Of a stretch of 64,000 bases of DNA, positions 52,957 to 61,301 are shown in pieces. The notes under the pieces are model-generated. The model was not told where the DNA came from and ran no database searches. It saw only the letters and a program-made list of their open reading frames with translations. This DNA comes from Dermatophilaceae bacterium Sec6.4 (GTDB lineage: Bacteria; Actinomycetota; Actinomycetes; Actinomycetales; Dermatophilaceae). A program made the translations under genes and the position numbers. The number at the start of each line of letters is the position of its first letter. Positions within the stretch are counted from its first letter, which is position 1. Where the stretch lies: assembly GCA_039636865.1 (NCBI GenBank), contig CP144172.1, positions 1,798,001 to 1,862,000 of the forward strand, read 5' to 3'.

Positions 52957-54168
52957 ATGGCAGGTAACAGAGTTGTCGTCTACAAGGGCGCTGGTGAAGT
53001 AGCGGTCGAGGAGATTGATTACCCGTCCTTGGAGCTCCCGGACGATGTCGTGACAGGTCTGAACATCCAGCGCAAGGCGCCGCATGCAGTGATTCTGCGG
53101 CTGGTGACCACGAATATCTGTGGCAGTGACCAGCACATGGTGCGAGGCCGCACCACTGCGCCGATCGGTCAGACGCTGGGTCACGAGATCACCGGCGAGG
53201 TGGTCGACATGGGGGAGGATGTGCTCTTCGTCAAGAAGGGTGACATCTGCTCGGTCCCCTTCAACATTGCCTGCGGCCGGTGCCGCATGTGCAACGAGGG
53301 CAAGACCGGCATCTGCCTCAACGTCAACCCTGCACGGGCCGGCGCCGCCTACGGGTACGTCGACATGGGCGGCTGGATCGGCGGCCAGGCCGAGTACGTG
53401 ATGGTGCCGTACGCCGATTTCAATCTGCTCCCGTTCCCTGACCGCGATCAGGCAATGGAGAAGATCATGGACTTGACGATGCTGTCGGACATCTTCCCGA
53501 CCGGGTATCACGGGGCGTACACCGCAGGTGTGACCACGGGATCGACGGTGTACGTCGCGGGGGCCGGGCCCGTCGGTTTGGCTGCTGCTCACGCCGCCCA
53601 GCTACTCGGGGCGTCGGTGGTCGTCGTCGGCGATATGAACACCGAACGTCTTGCCCAGGCGCGTAGTTTCGGCTGCGAGACCGTAGATCTATCCGGTGGC
53701 GACGATCTGGTCGACCTGATTGAGGCGGTCGTCGGGGAGCGCGAGGTCGATGCCGCTGTCGACGCCGTGGGTTTCGAAGCCCGCGGGCACGGTGCGGATG
53801 CCGAGGAGGCACCTGCGACGGTGCTCAACGCCTGCATGACCCTCACGCGCGCAGGTGGCGGAATCGGCATACCGGGGCTCTATGTCACCGGTGATCCCGG
53901 TGCTGCCGACGACAATGCCAAAGAAGGCACCCTCGGTATCCGGCTCGGTCTGGGATGGGCGAAGTCGCACTCGCTGATGACCGGCCAGTGCCCGGTGAAG
54001 AAGTACAACCGCCAGTTGATGAATCTGATTCTGCGGGACAAGGCGCAGATCGCCAAGGCCGTCAACGCGGTCAAGATCACCCTGGATGAGGCGCCGAACG
54101 GGTACGCCGACTTCGACAAGGGCGCAGCTAAGAAGTACGTCATCGATCCGCACGGCATGCTCGGCTGA
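52957..54168 (+). CDS. Zinc alcohol dehydrogenase, glutathione-independent formaldehyde dehydrogenase type
   Basis: A 403-residue medium-chain dehydrogenase. Catalytic zinc ligands are C (TTNICGSDQHMVRGRT) and H-E (LGHEITGEV); structural zinc cysteines are in CGRCRMCNEGKTGIC. The long loop GAAYGYVDMGGWIGGQAEYVMVPYAD and the NAD motif GAGPVGLAAAHAAQLLGA match the Pseudomonas putida formaldehyde dehydrogenase (dismutase) group that keeps NAD bound. The ATG has TGGAGG 7 nt upstream. Likely role is aldehyde detoxification. It is monocistronic or read into the next gene past a palindrome. Confidence 0.9.
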   Translation: MAGNRVVVYKGAGEVAVEEIDYPSLELPDDVVTGLNIQRKAPHAVILRLVTTNICGSDQHMVRGRTTAPIGQTLGHEITGEVVDMGEDVLFVKKGDICSVPFNIACGRCRMCNEGKTGICLNVNPARAGAAYGYVDMGGWIGGQAEYVMVPYADFNLLPFPDRDQAMEKIMDLTMLSDIFPTGYHGAYTAGVTTGSTVYVAGAGPVGLAAAHAAQLLGASVVVVGDMNTERLAQARSFGCETVDLSGGDDLVDLIEAVVGEREVDAAVDAVGFEARGHGADAEEAPATVLNACMTLTRAGGGIGIPGLYVTGDPGAADDNAKEGTLGIRLGLGWAKSHSLMTGQCPVKKYNRQLMNLILRDKAQIAKAVNAVKITLDEAPNGYADFDKGAAKKYVIDPHGMLG

Positions 54169-54210
54169 TCGAAATACGTGTTCGAGCCCGTCGAGGTGTC
54201 ATCTGTGCAG

Positions 54211-54224
54211 CTGGGTCGACCCAG
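54211..54224 (+). promoter_or_regulatory. 14-bp palindrome upstream of the UvrA paralogue
   Basis: CTGGGTCGACCCAG is a perfect palindrome 53-66 bp before the ATG of the next gene and 43 bp after the dehydrogenase stop. It could be an operator for a drug-responsive repressor or a small terminator; sequence alone does not decide. Confidence 0.45.
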
Positions 54225-54263
54225 ATCTAGCGCAATCGACATCTCGGCGGGTGACACGCATTG

Positions 54264-54269
54264 GACAAT
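54264..54269 (+). promoter_or_regulatory. -10-like GACAAT of the UvrA paralogue
   Basis: GACAAT ends 7 nt before the ATG at 54277, and no Shine-Dalgarno lies between, suggesting another leaderless start. Confidence 0.4.
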
Positions 54270-54276
54270 GTGCGGC

Positions 54277-56649
54277 ATGACTGCGAACGAACCGACAACG
54301 CGCGATGCAGACAGCCATGGCGTCATCAGAGTTGTCGGTGCCCGCGCCAACAACCTGCGCAACATCAGTATCGAGATTCCGAAGCGACGCCTCACCGTTT
54401 TCACCGGAGTCTCCGGTTCGGGCAAGAGTTCCCTGGTTTTCGGCACGATTGCGGCGGAGTCCCAGCGGCTGATCAACGAGACGTACAGCTCCTTCGTGCA
54501 GGGTTTCATGCCGACCCTGGGTCGTCCTGATGTTGACATCATGGACGGTCTGACGACTGCGATCGTGGTTGGTCAGGAGCGGATCGGCGGCGACCCACGT
54601 TCGACTGTCGGCACAGTTACCGACGCAGGTGCACTGTTACGCATTTTGTTCAGTCGTCTCGGTCACCCGCATATCGGATCCCCTCAGGCATTCTCCTTCA
54701 ACGTCGCGTCGATCAGCGGCGCGGGGGCGGTCACCACCCAGCGTGCCGGCCGCACCGTGAAGGAACGGCGTAGCTTCCAGGTCGTGGGCGGCATGTGTCC
54801 GCGGTGCGAAGGTCGGGGGAGTACGTCGGATATCGACCTGGGTGAGCTGTTCGATGAGGACGTGTCCTTGAACAATGGCGCGATCACGGTGCCCGGTTAC
54901 TCGATGGAAGGGTGGTTCGGGCGGATCCTGCGCGGCTGCGGCTTCTTTCCGGTGGACCAGCCGATCAGGAGGTTCACCAGGCGCGAGCGCGAGGCGTTCC
55001 TCTACAAGGAGCCGACCAAGATCAGGGTCGATGGAATCAACCTCACGTATGAGGGGTTGGTGCCGAAGATCCGCAAGTCGATGCTCGACAAGGATCGCGA
55101 TGCGCTGCAGCCGCACATCCGCGCGTTCGTGGACCGGGCGGTCACGTTGGAGACCTGCACGGACTGCGGGGGAACGCGGCTGAGTGAAGAAGCACGTTCG
55201 TCCACCATCGACGGGACCAGCATTGCTGAGGTCACCGCGATGCAGGTGTCGGATCTCGCCCAGTGGGTGCGGACGATCAGAGATCCAGCAGTTGCTCCCC
55301 TCGTTGACGGTCTCACGGACATTCTCGATTCTTTCGTCGACATCGGTCTGGGCTACCTGAGCCTTGATCGAGCCTCCGGCACGTTGTCCGGGGGTGAGGC
55401 ACAGCGGGTCAAGATGGTCCGCCATCTGGGGTCAGCACTGACGGACGTGACCTACGTCTTCGATGAGCCCTCCGCGGGTCTGCACCCGCACGACATCGCG
55501 CGGATGAACGCCCTGCTGTTGCAGTTGCGCGATAAGGGCAACACCGTCCTCGTTGTCGAGCACAAACCGCAGACCATCGAGATCGCTGATCACGTGGTCG
55601 ATCTCGGACCAGGCGCGGGTACCGCCGGTGGTCGGGTCTGCTTCGAGGGCACCGTCGCCGGCGTGCGCGACAGCGGGACTGCGACGGGCAGGCACCTGGA
55701 TGATCGGACGGTGCTGAAAGGTCAACTGCGCGCGTCCACCGGTGCTCTGCAGGTGCGTGGTGCTGCCGCTCACAACCTGCGGGAGGTGGACGTCGACATC
55801 CCGCTCGGTGTGCTGTGCGTGGTGACCGGTGTGGCCGGCTCCGGCAAGAGTTCGCTCATGCATGAGTCGGTTGCTCGCCGTGACGGTGTGACAACGGTTG
55901 ATCAGAGTCCGATTCGTGGCTCGCGTCGAAGTAACCCCGCAACGTACACCGGGCTGTTGGACCCGATCCGCAAAGCGTTCGCGAGGGTGAATGACGTCAA
56001 ACCTGCGTTGTTCAGTGCCAATTCCGAGGGCGCCTGCCCGAATTGCAAAGGCGCGGGCGTCATCTACACCGACCTGGCCGTGATGGCCGGAGTCGCTGTC
56101 ACCTGCGAGGTCTGTGACGGTAAGCGCTACGACATGTCCGTCCTCGAGCACACCTTCGGTGGTCGCAACATTGCTGAGGTACTCGGGATGTCAGTATCGG
56201 ACGCGGCCCAGTTCTTCGCCGCGGGCGAAGCAGCCATTCCTGCCGCACACAAGATCCTGCTGCGGTTGGCCGATGTAGGCCTTGGCTACATCTGCCTCGG
56301 ACAGCCGCTCACCACCTTGTCCGGCGGCGAACGCCAGCGCCTCAAGCTGGCGACCCACCTCGGCGACAAGGCCGACGTATTCGTCCTGGACGAGCCGACG
56401 AACGGTCTGCACCTGGCCGATGTCCAGCAGCTACTCGTGCTGCTGGACCGGTTGGTGGATTCGGGTAAGTCGGTGATCGTGATCGAGCATCACCAGGCGG
56501 TAATGGCGCACGCGGACTGGATCATCGACCTAGGCCCCGGCGCCGGCCACGACGGGGGCAGCGTGGTGTTCCAGGGGACCCCCGCAGACCTGGTCGCGGA
56601 TGCGTCGACACTGACCGGTGAATACCTCGCGGCCTACGTCGCGGGCTGA
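54277..56649 (+). CDS. UvrA paralogue (excinuclease-ABC-subunit-A-like ABC ATPase)
   Basis: A 790-residue protein with two ABC ATPase modules. Walker A sites are GVSGSGKSS (44-52) and GVAGSGKSS; signatures are TLSGGEAQRVKMVRHLGSALT and TLSGGERQRLKLATHLGDK; zinc-finger cysteines occur as CPRCEGRG, CTDCGG and CPNCKGAG. It is ~150 residues shorter than true UvrA and lacks most of the UvrB-binding insertion, as in DrrC/UvrA2-type proteins linked to DNA-intercalating-drug tolerance. An in-frame start 33 codons earlier is unlikely because that part spans the palindrome and promoter. Confidence 0.87.
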   Translation: MTANEPTTRDADSHGVIRVVGARANNLRNISIEIPKRRLTVFTGVSGSGKSSLVFGTIAAESQRLINETYSSFVQGFMPTLGRPDVDIMDGLTTAIVVGQERIGGDPRSTVGTVTDAGALLRILFSRLGHPHIGSPQAFSFNVASISGAGAVTTQRAGRTVKERRSFQVVGGMCPRCEGRGSTSDIDLGELFDEDVSLNNGAITVPGYSMEGWFGRILRGCGFFPVDQPIRRFTRREREAFLYKEPTKIRVDGINLTYEGLVPKIRKSMLDKDRDALQPHIRAFVDRAVTLETCTDCGGTRLSEEARSSTIDGTSIAEVTAMQVSDLAQWVRTIRDPAVAPLVDGLTDILDSFVDIGLGYLSLDRASGTLSGGEAQRVKMVRHLGSALTDVTYVFDEPSAGLHPHDIARMNALLLQLRDKGNTVLVVEHKPQTIEIADHVVDLGPGAGTAGGRVCFEGTVAGVRDSGTATGRHLDDRTVLKGQLRASTGALQVRGAAAHNLREVDVDIPLGVLCVVTGVAGSGKSSLMHESVARRDGVTTVDQSPIRGSRRSNPATYTGLLDPIRKAFARVNDVKPALFSANSEGACPNCKGAGVIYTDLAVMAGVAVTCEVCDGKRYDMSVLEHTFGGRNIAEVLGMSVSDAAQFFAAGEAAIPAAHKILLRLADVGLGYICLGQPLTTLSGGERQRLKLATHLGDKADVFVLDEPTNGLHLADVQQLLVLLDRLVDSGKSVIVIEHHQAVMAHADWIIDLGPGAGHDGGSVVFQGTPADLVADASTLTGEYLAAYVAG

Positions 56650-56715
56650 CATCTGCACGGCCGAGATGTCAGTTTCGGAGGGTGTTTAGGGTGCAACATC
56701 CTCCGAAGATGACAT
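56647..56715 (+). terminator. Overlapping hairpins at the end of the UvrA paralogue
   Basis: TGACATCT (56647-56654, including the stop codon) can pair with AGATGTCA (56664-56671). The latter can alternatively join a larger stem in which TTCGGAGGGTGTT (56674-56686) pairs with AACATCCTCCGAA (56695-56707, one G.U) and TGTCA pairs with TGACA (56710-56714). The two folds are mutually exclusive. Most simply a terminator; a switch is possible. Confidence 0.6.
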
Positions 56716-57009
56716 GTCGGCAACCCATCACAGGTCAAGTTCGGGACACAACTTGGACAGCGTGGGTCCTGGGGTGTGGGCGCGTTCGTCCGGGGTCTGG
56801 TGAGCAAGTTCGCCAACGATGACTGCGTCTTGTCCGCTCCCTACGATGACGACGTCGTAGACGAAGTCATCGCTCGGCCGACGCCAACTGCGTCTGCTTC
56901 CTGGGTGCGGCGGGATGTCGCGTGGTGCAGAAACTTCCTGCTGCGCGGGCCCGGGCGCTGGCTCTGCCGCTGCGATCGCCGTGAGCCGGCATGAGCGCAG
57001 ATCAGCGCA
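56716..57009. other. Non-coding gap between the UvrA paralogue and the CitB-type regulator
   Basis: No gene supported. A GTG-initiated frame of 72 codons (56776-56994, plus strand) lacks a ribosome site and homology, and ends in Cys/Arg-rich sequence typical of out-of-frame high-GC DNA. It is the shared 3' region of convergent transcripts. Confidence 0.5.
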
Positions 57010-57705
57010 TCAGCTGTTCGTCATTCGGTATCGGTGCTCTGGGCGGCCGGCGACGCCGTATCGCAGTTGCAGGGTGACGACGCCATGTCGTTCCAAGTAG
57101 GTCAGATACCGCTGAGCAGTGGCCCGACTGATTCCGACCAGATCGGCCACCTCGGCGGCCGAAATGTCAGTCGGAGCGGCCCGTACGGTGTTGCGCACCA
57201 GTTCCAAGGTTGGAGCCGAGTGCCCCTTGCTGGGAGCTTGGCCCACGCTCACCGGGTTACGCAGGATGCCGAAGAGTTTGTCGACTTCGGTCTGCTGGGG
57301 TGACTCGCCCAACTCATCGAGATAGTTGTGCAGGGTGCGATAGGCGATCAGCCGTTCGGCGAGTGCCTGATATCCGAAGGGTTTGACGAGATAGTGCAGT
57401 GCACCCAGCTGCATCGCGTTGCGCACAGCGTCCAGGTCGCGTGCCGCAGAGATCACGATCACATCGGGTGATGGTGGCTTCTTCAACAGCTTTCGGATCA
57501 CCTCCAATCCATTGCCATCGGGTAGGTAGATGTCCATCAGAACCAGATCAGGGGTGTGCGACGCCGCGAGGTCGCGGGCGTCGGTTGCCGTGTGCGCCTG
57601 CCCCACCACCTCGAATCCGTCCGTGCGCTGCACATATGCCGCGTGAATTCCCGCTACCCGGTAGTCGTCATCGACCACGAGCACCTTGATCGGAGATGTC
57701 CTCAC
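57010..57705 (-). CDS. CitB/DcuR-type response regulator
   Basis: A 231-residue regulator: receiver domain with D12-D14 acidic pocket, phospho-acceptor D58 in VLMDIYLPDGNG, and K108 in YLVKPFGY; then a linker and a C-terminal winged helix-turn-helix (about 172-225, ISAAEVADLVGISRATAQRYLTYLERHGVV) typical of the CitB/DctR family controlling uptake of organic acids. Its ATG overlaps the stop of the kinase gene by 4 bp. Probable target is the divergent ABC importer operon 1.8 kb away. Confidence 0.88.
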   Translation of the reverse strand: MRTSPIKVLVVDDDYRVAGIHAAYVQRTDGFEVVGQAHTATDARDLAASHTPDLVLMDIYLPDGNGLEVIRKLLKKPPSPDVIVISAARDLDAVRNAMQLGALHYLVKPFGYQALAERLIAYRTLHNYLDELGESPQQTEVDKLFGILRNPVSVGQAPSKGHSAPTLELVRNTVRAAPTDISAAEVADLVGISRATAQRYLTYLERHGVVTLQLRYGVAGRPEHRYRMTNS

Positions 57706-59333
57706 CGCCGAACCCCCGATTCAGCGGTCAACGGACGGGGTGTGGACTGCTCTCTCGGCAGGGTGACCGTTAGGGTGGCACCCACGCCGGCGGCGCCCGT
57801 CGTGACGGCAACGGAGCCCCCTAATTTTGTGACTGACCGGTACACGAGGGCGAGACCCAGACCACGCAGTCGACCGCCGGCAGATGACTTCGTGCTGTAC
57901 CCGTCAAGGAAAATACGAGGCACCAGGCCAGGCGGGATGCCGGGCCCGTTGTCGCTCACCGTGACGACGACCGTGTCATCGTCCTCGACGATCAGCACGG
58001 CGATCACCCGAGGCGTAGGACGCCCGGTCAGCGCGTCCATCGCGTTGTCGATGAGGTTGCCCAGCACCATTGTCAGAAGTTGCAATCTGTCGGGTGCCTC
58101 GCCGAGCCAGGTATCGCCCGAAACCTCCAGCTGAATTCCCCGTTCATTGGCCTCAGCGGCCTTGCCCAGGATGAGACCCACAATTTGCGGCGCCGCGATG
58201 TGGCTGCGCAGAGTGTGGTCGAACTCCGCTGCTGTGCCCTGAATCTCTGTCAGATAGACCATCGCCTCCTGCGTTTCGCCGAGCTCCAACAGGCCGGCGA
58301 CGGTGTGCATTCTGTTGGCGAATTCATGCTGTTGGGCGCGCAGGGAGTCGGTCAGCCCGCGCTCGCCGTCAAGTTCGCGCAGCAGTGCGGCCAGTTCGGT
58401 GCGGTCGCGCAATGTAACGACGGCGCCGGTTGACCTGCCGGCGAGGCGCACCGGCATCCGGTTGACGACGAGCGCGTAGTCGTCGGTGAGCACCAGGTCA
58501 TCGGGCGTGTTGTCGTCGCCGGTCAGCGCATCTCGCAATGGTCCCGGCGGCAGCAGCTCGGGCAGCAGGTGCCCGACGGCCGAGACACTCAGGCCGAGTA
58601 GTCGCTGCGCCTCGTCATTGACCATGCTCACTCGTCCCAGCGTGTCGAAGGCGATGACGCCCTCGCGCACTCCGTGCAGCGTCGCCTCCCGTTCCTGCAG
58701 CAGTAGGGAGATCTCATCCAACTCCAGGCCGAAGGTGCGTTGTTTGAGCCGGCGCGCCAAGCCCCAGGAGGCGATGGCGCCAAGGCCGAGGGCAATACCC
58801 AGCCAGGCGGCGTACGAGGGCAGCTCTTGCCACAGGGCTGCGGACACCGAACTCTCCTGCAGGCCGACCGAGACTTCGCCGACCAGCCGGCCGTCCGGGC
58901 CGTACAGCGGAGCCCGGGCGTTGGCGGAACGCCCGGTGCTGCCGTCATCGACCCCGACGTGGGTACGTCCGTCGGTGACCACGATCGGTTCGCTGACCTG
59001 TTGACCTATGAGGGCGGGGTCGGGGTGGGAGTGCCGTACTCGATCCATATCGATGATCACCACATAGGACGCGGTGGTCTTGCGGGTGACGTCCATCGCG
59101 AGCCGCTGAACCGTGGTTGCGCATCCGGGACCCTCCTGCTGCATACATCGACGAATGTCAGGTACCAGGGCAGTGGTCTGTGCGATGGCCGCCGCGCGGT
59201 CCTGATACTGCTCGTCCAGAGAGGAACGCTCGCGGCTGATGAGGAGCAGAAATCCGATCAGAACAGTGGCTGTCAAGATGACCAGCTGAGCTACGAAGAT
59301 CTGGCTGGACAACCGGCGCATTCGGGTACGCAT
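57702..59333 (-). CDS. CitA/DcuS-type membrane sensor histidine kinase
   Basis: A 543-residue kinase. TM1 lies at about residues 11-32, the extracytoplasmic PAS-like sensor at 34-172 (with RHSHPDPALIGQQV, the region that forms carboxylate pockets in CitA/DcuS), TM2 at 173-193, a cytoplasmic PAS at 215-315, a Spo0B-like dimerisation helix with phospho-acceptor H336 (QQHEFANRMHTVAGLLELG), and an HATPase (NLIDNAMDAL, DNGPGIP, GLGLALV). The sensor has two cysteines eight residues apart (C63, C71) that could form a disulfide. Start chosen at the ATG just before TM1; upstream in-frame codons overlap the intergenic regulatory region. Confidence 0.88.
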   Translation of the reverse strand: MRTRMRRLSSQIFVAQLVILTATVLIGFLLLISRERSSLDEQYQDRAAAIAQTTALVPDIRRCMQQEGPGCATTVQRLAMDVTRKTTASYVVIIDMDRVRHSHPDPALIGQQVSEPIVVTDGRTHVGVDDGSTGRSANARAPLYGPDGRLVGEVSVGLQESSVSAALWQELPSYAAWLGIALGLGAIASWGLARRLKQRTFGLELDEISLLLQEREATLHGVREGVIAFDTLGRVSMVNDEAQRLLGLSVSAVGHLLPELLPPGPLRDALTGDDNTPDDLVLTDDYALVVNRMPVRLAGRSTGAVVTLRDRTELAALLRELDGERGLTDSLRAQQHEFANRMHTVAGLLELGETQEAMVYLTEIQGTAAEFDHTLRSHIAAPQIVGLILGKAAEANERGIQLEVSGDTWLGEAPDRLQLLTMVLGNLIDNAMDALTGRPTPRVIAVLIVEDDDTVVVTVSDNGPGIPPGLVPRIFLDGYSTKSSAGGRLRGLGLALVYRSVTKLGGSVAVTTGAAGVGATLTVTLPREQSTPRPLTAESGVRR

Positions 59334-59390
59334 CACACACCAGTGTGACTGCGCACACATCTTTGAGCAACATGTTCCGACGGTGAGCAC

Positions 59391-59421
59391 AATGCGCAGA
59401 ACCCTTTTGAATGCGCATAAC
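59391..59421 (+). promoter_or_regulatory. Direct repeats upstream of the ABC importer, candidate CitB-type sites
   Basis: AATGCGCAGAAC (59391-59402) and AATGCGCATAAC (59410-59421) differ at one base and are spaced 19 bp, near two helical turns. A related TGCGCA occurs at 59349-59354 (ACTGCGCACA). They lie in the 192-bp divergent gap between the sensor kinase and the importer, where the response regulator would be expected to bind. Confidence 0.55.
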
Positions 59422-59426
59422 AGGCG

Positions 59427-59438
59427 TTGCGCGCGCAA
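59427..59438 (+). promoter_or_regulatory. 12-bp palindrome TTGCGCGCGCAA
   Basis: Perfect palindrome directly after the AATGCGCA direct repeats in the kinase/importer divergent region. May be part of the same regulatory array or a second regulator's operator. Confidence 0.4.
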
Positions 59439-59525
59439 TCTCGACCGTGACTGCGATCACACCGTAGGTTCTTTGCCAGGAACAAGATCATGTTGATAAA
59501 GCCAGCTATAAGTAGAGGTCGCTCA

Positions 59526-60380
59526 ATGACGAATGAAATGAAAGCTGGTTCCTCAGCAGCCGCTGCGGTGCGACACAAACCGGTAAAAATCGAACTGGCT
59601 CATCTCACCAAGAGATTCATGACGCCCAAAGGGGAAGCCTTTACCGCGATTCGCGATGTGACACTGACAGTGCAACCCGGCGAATTCTGCGCCATTGTCG
59701 GCCCAACGGGATGCGGAAAGTCCACTACCCTCGGCCAGGTATCAGGCCTGGAGAAGCCCAGCGGTGGCAGCGTCCGTGTCGGAGATGAGCCGGTGCGTGG
59801 CATCACCAAGGGCGTCAGTTTCATGTTTCAGGTCGATGCGTTGTTTCCCTGGAAGACCGTGCTCGGCAACGTGATGATCGGTCCGACGCTGAATGGTATG
59901 AACAAAAAGGATGCCACCGCGCTGGCCCGCGACTGGTTACGCAGAGTGGGGTTGGCCGGGTTTGAGGACCGCTACCCACATCAGCTGTCAGGAGGTATGC
60001 GTAAACGAGTTGGAATGGCGGCCGCCCTGATCAACGAACCACAGATTCTGCTGATGGATGAACCGTTCGGCGCTCTCGACGTGCAGACGAAGGCCATCAT
60101 GCAGACCGAACTACTGGGCCTGTGGGAGCAGACTCGTCCATCGGTGTTGTTCATCACCCATGATCTCGACGAGGCAGTCGCTCTTGCCGATCGGGTGTTT
60201 GTGATGACCAGCAGTCCGGGGTCGATCAAAGAGAGCTTCGAGATCGACCTGCCGCGGCCACGCGGGCAGGTCCAGGAGATTCGCCATCAACCCCGGTTCC
60301 TGGAGTTGCAGAACAAGATTTGGGCGTCATTGAAGGATGAAGTCGACCGCGCCTACGCGCAGACTGCAGGTGCAGCATGA
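59526..60380 (+). CDS. ABC importer ATP-binding protein (SsuB/NrtD/TauB family)
   Basis: A 284-residue ATPase: Walker A GPTGCGKST, Q-loop FQVDALFPWKTVLGNV, signature LSGGMRKRVGMAAAL, Walker B ILLMDEPFGALD, H-loop ITHD. The sequence groups with the nitrate/sulfonate/taurine/hydroxymethylpyrimidine ATPases. The ATG has AGAGG 7 nt upstream; an ATG 12 codons earlier lacks a ribosome site. Its stop overlaps the permease ATG. Confidence 0.9.
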   Translation: MTNEMKAGSSAAAAVRHKPVKIELAHLTKRFMTPKGEAFTAIRDVTLTVQPGEFCAIVGPTGCGKSTTLGQVSGLEKPSGGSVRVGDEPVRGITKGVSFMFQVDALFPWKTVLGNVMIGPTLNGMNKKDATALARDWLRRVGLAGFEDRYPHQLSGGMRKRVGMAAALINEPQILLMDEPFGALDVQTKAIMQTELLGLWEQTRPSVLFITHDLDEAVALADRVFVMTSSPGSIKESFEIDLPRPRGQVQEIRHQPRFLELQNKIWASLKDEVDRAYAQTAGAA

Positions 60381-61258
60381 GCATGGATTTAAAGGGCGCA
60401 AACCGGACTCGCAACGAAGAAAGCGAGCAATCCATCAGGCAGGCCAGCCAACATGCGCGGCGAAAACGCGGCGTGGTGCTATGGGTGGCTCGGATCGGCG
60501 CAGGCGCACTGTTCCTGGGTGGCTGGCAGGTCCTGGCCATGACGAAAACTCTCGATCCGTTCTTCTACGGTGAACCCTCCTTGATCTGGCAGTCTCTCGT
60601 GACGCTGTTCACCAAAGGAACGGCCTTCGGCTCCATCTGGGTGGACATCGGCGTGACCCTGCAAGAGGCGGTCTACGGTTTCTTCTTAGGCTCCATCACC
60701 GGCGGCCTGCTCGGACTCGTGCTTGGGCAGAATGTCTTTCTGTCCGAGGTCCTGGGTCCATATATCAAGATTTTGAATGCCGTCCCTCGCATCATCCTCG
60801 GGTCGATCTTCGTCGTGGCGTTCGGTCTTGGGCAGTTTCCGAAGGTTCTGCTCGCGGCAGTGCTGGTCTTCTTCATCGTCTTCTTCAACGCCTTCCAGGG
60901 CGTGCGTGAGGTCGATCCCAACTTGGCCGCGAATGTGCGGGTTCTTGGCGCATCGCCACTACAGGTAGCCCGTCACGTGACTATTCCCTCGGCACTGACC
61001 TGGATCATCGCGAGCCTCCACACGGCCTTCGGGTTCGCGATCATCGGCGCGCTCGTCGGAGAAGTCCTGGGTGCCACTCGTGGAATCGGCCTCATAATTA
61101 CCCAGGCACAGGGCAAACTCGACCCAAATACTGTCTTCGCCTGTATGGCGATTATGGCCGTCATCACCCTCGGTGCCGAATTCCTGATCACGCTGCTAGA
61201 GAAGCGCGTGCTGTCGTGGCGCCCGCCAAATCGATCGGAGATTTCGGCTGGACTATGA
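60377..61258 (+). CDS. ABC importer permease (SsuC family)
   Basis: A 293-residue inner-membrane permease with six predicted helices after a polar ~30-residue N-terminus. The EAA loop that contacts the ATPase is VLGASPLQVARHVTIPSALTWI. Family resemblance to nitrate/sulfonate/bicarbonate (SsuC/TauC) permeases is clear (LNAVPRIILGSIFVVAFGLGQFPKV). Coupled to the ATPase gene by ATGA. Confidence 0.9.
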   Translation: MSMDLKGANRTRNEESEQSIRQASQHARRKRGVVLWVARIGAGALFLGGWQVLAMTKTLDPFFYGEPSLIWQSLVTLFTKGTAFGSIWVDIGVTLQEAVYGFFLGSITGGLLGLVLGQNVFLSEVLGPYIKILNAVPRIILGSIFVVAFGLGQFPKVLLAAVLVFFIVFFNAFQGVREVDPNLAANVRVLGASPLQVARHVTIPSALTWIIASLHTAFGFAIIGALVGEVLGATRGIGLIITQAQGKLDPNTVFACMAIMAVITLGAEFLITLLEKRVLSWRPPNRSEISAGL

Positions 61259-61301
61259 CCCCGTTTCCCCGTATCGAATATGAGAAGAAGAAGGTATTCA
61301 C

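Noticed and set aside
56776..56994. Short plus-strand frame between the UvrA paralogue and the CitB-type gene
   Set aside because: No homology, no ribosome site, and it ends in Cys/Arg-rich sequence.
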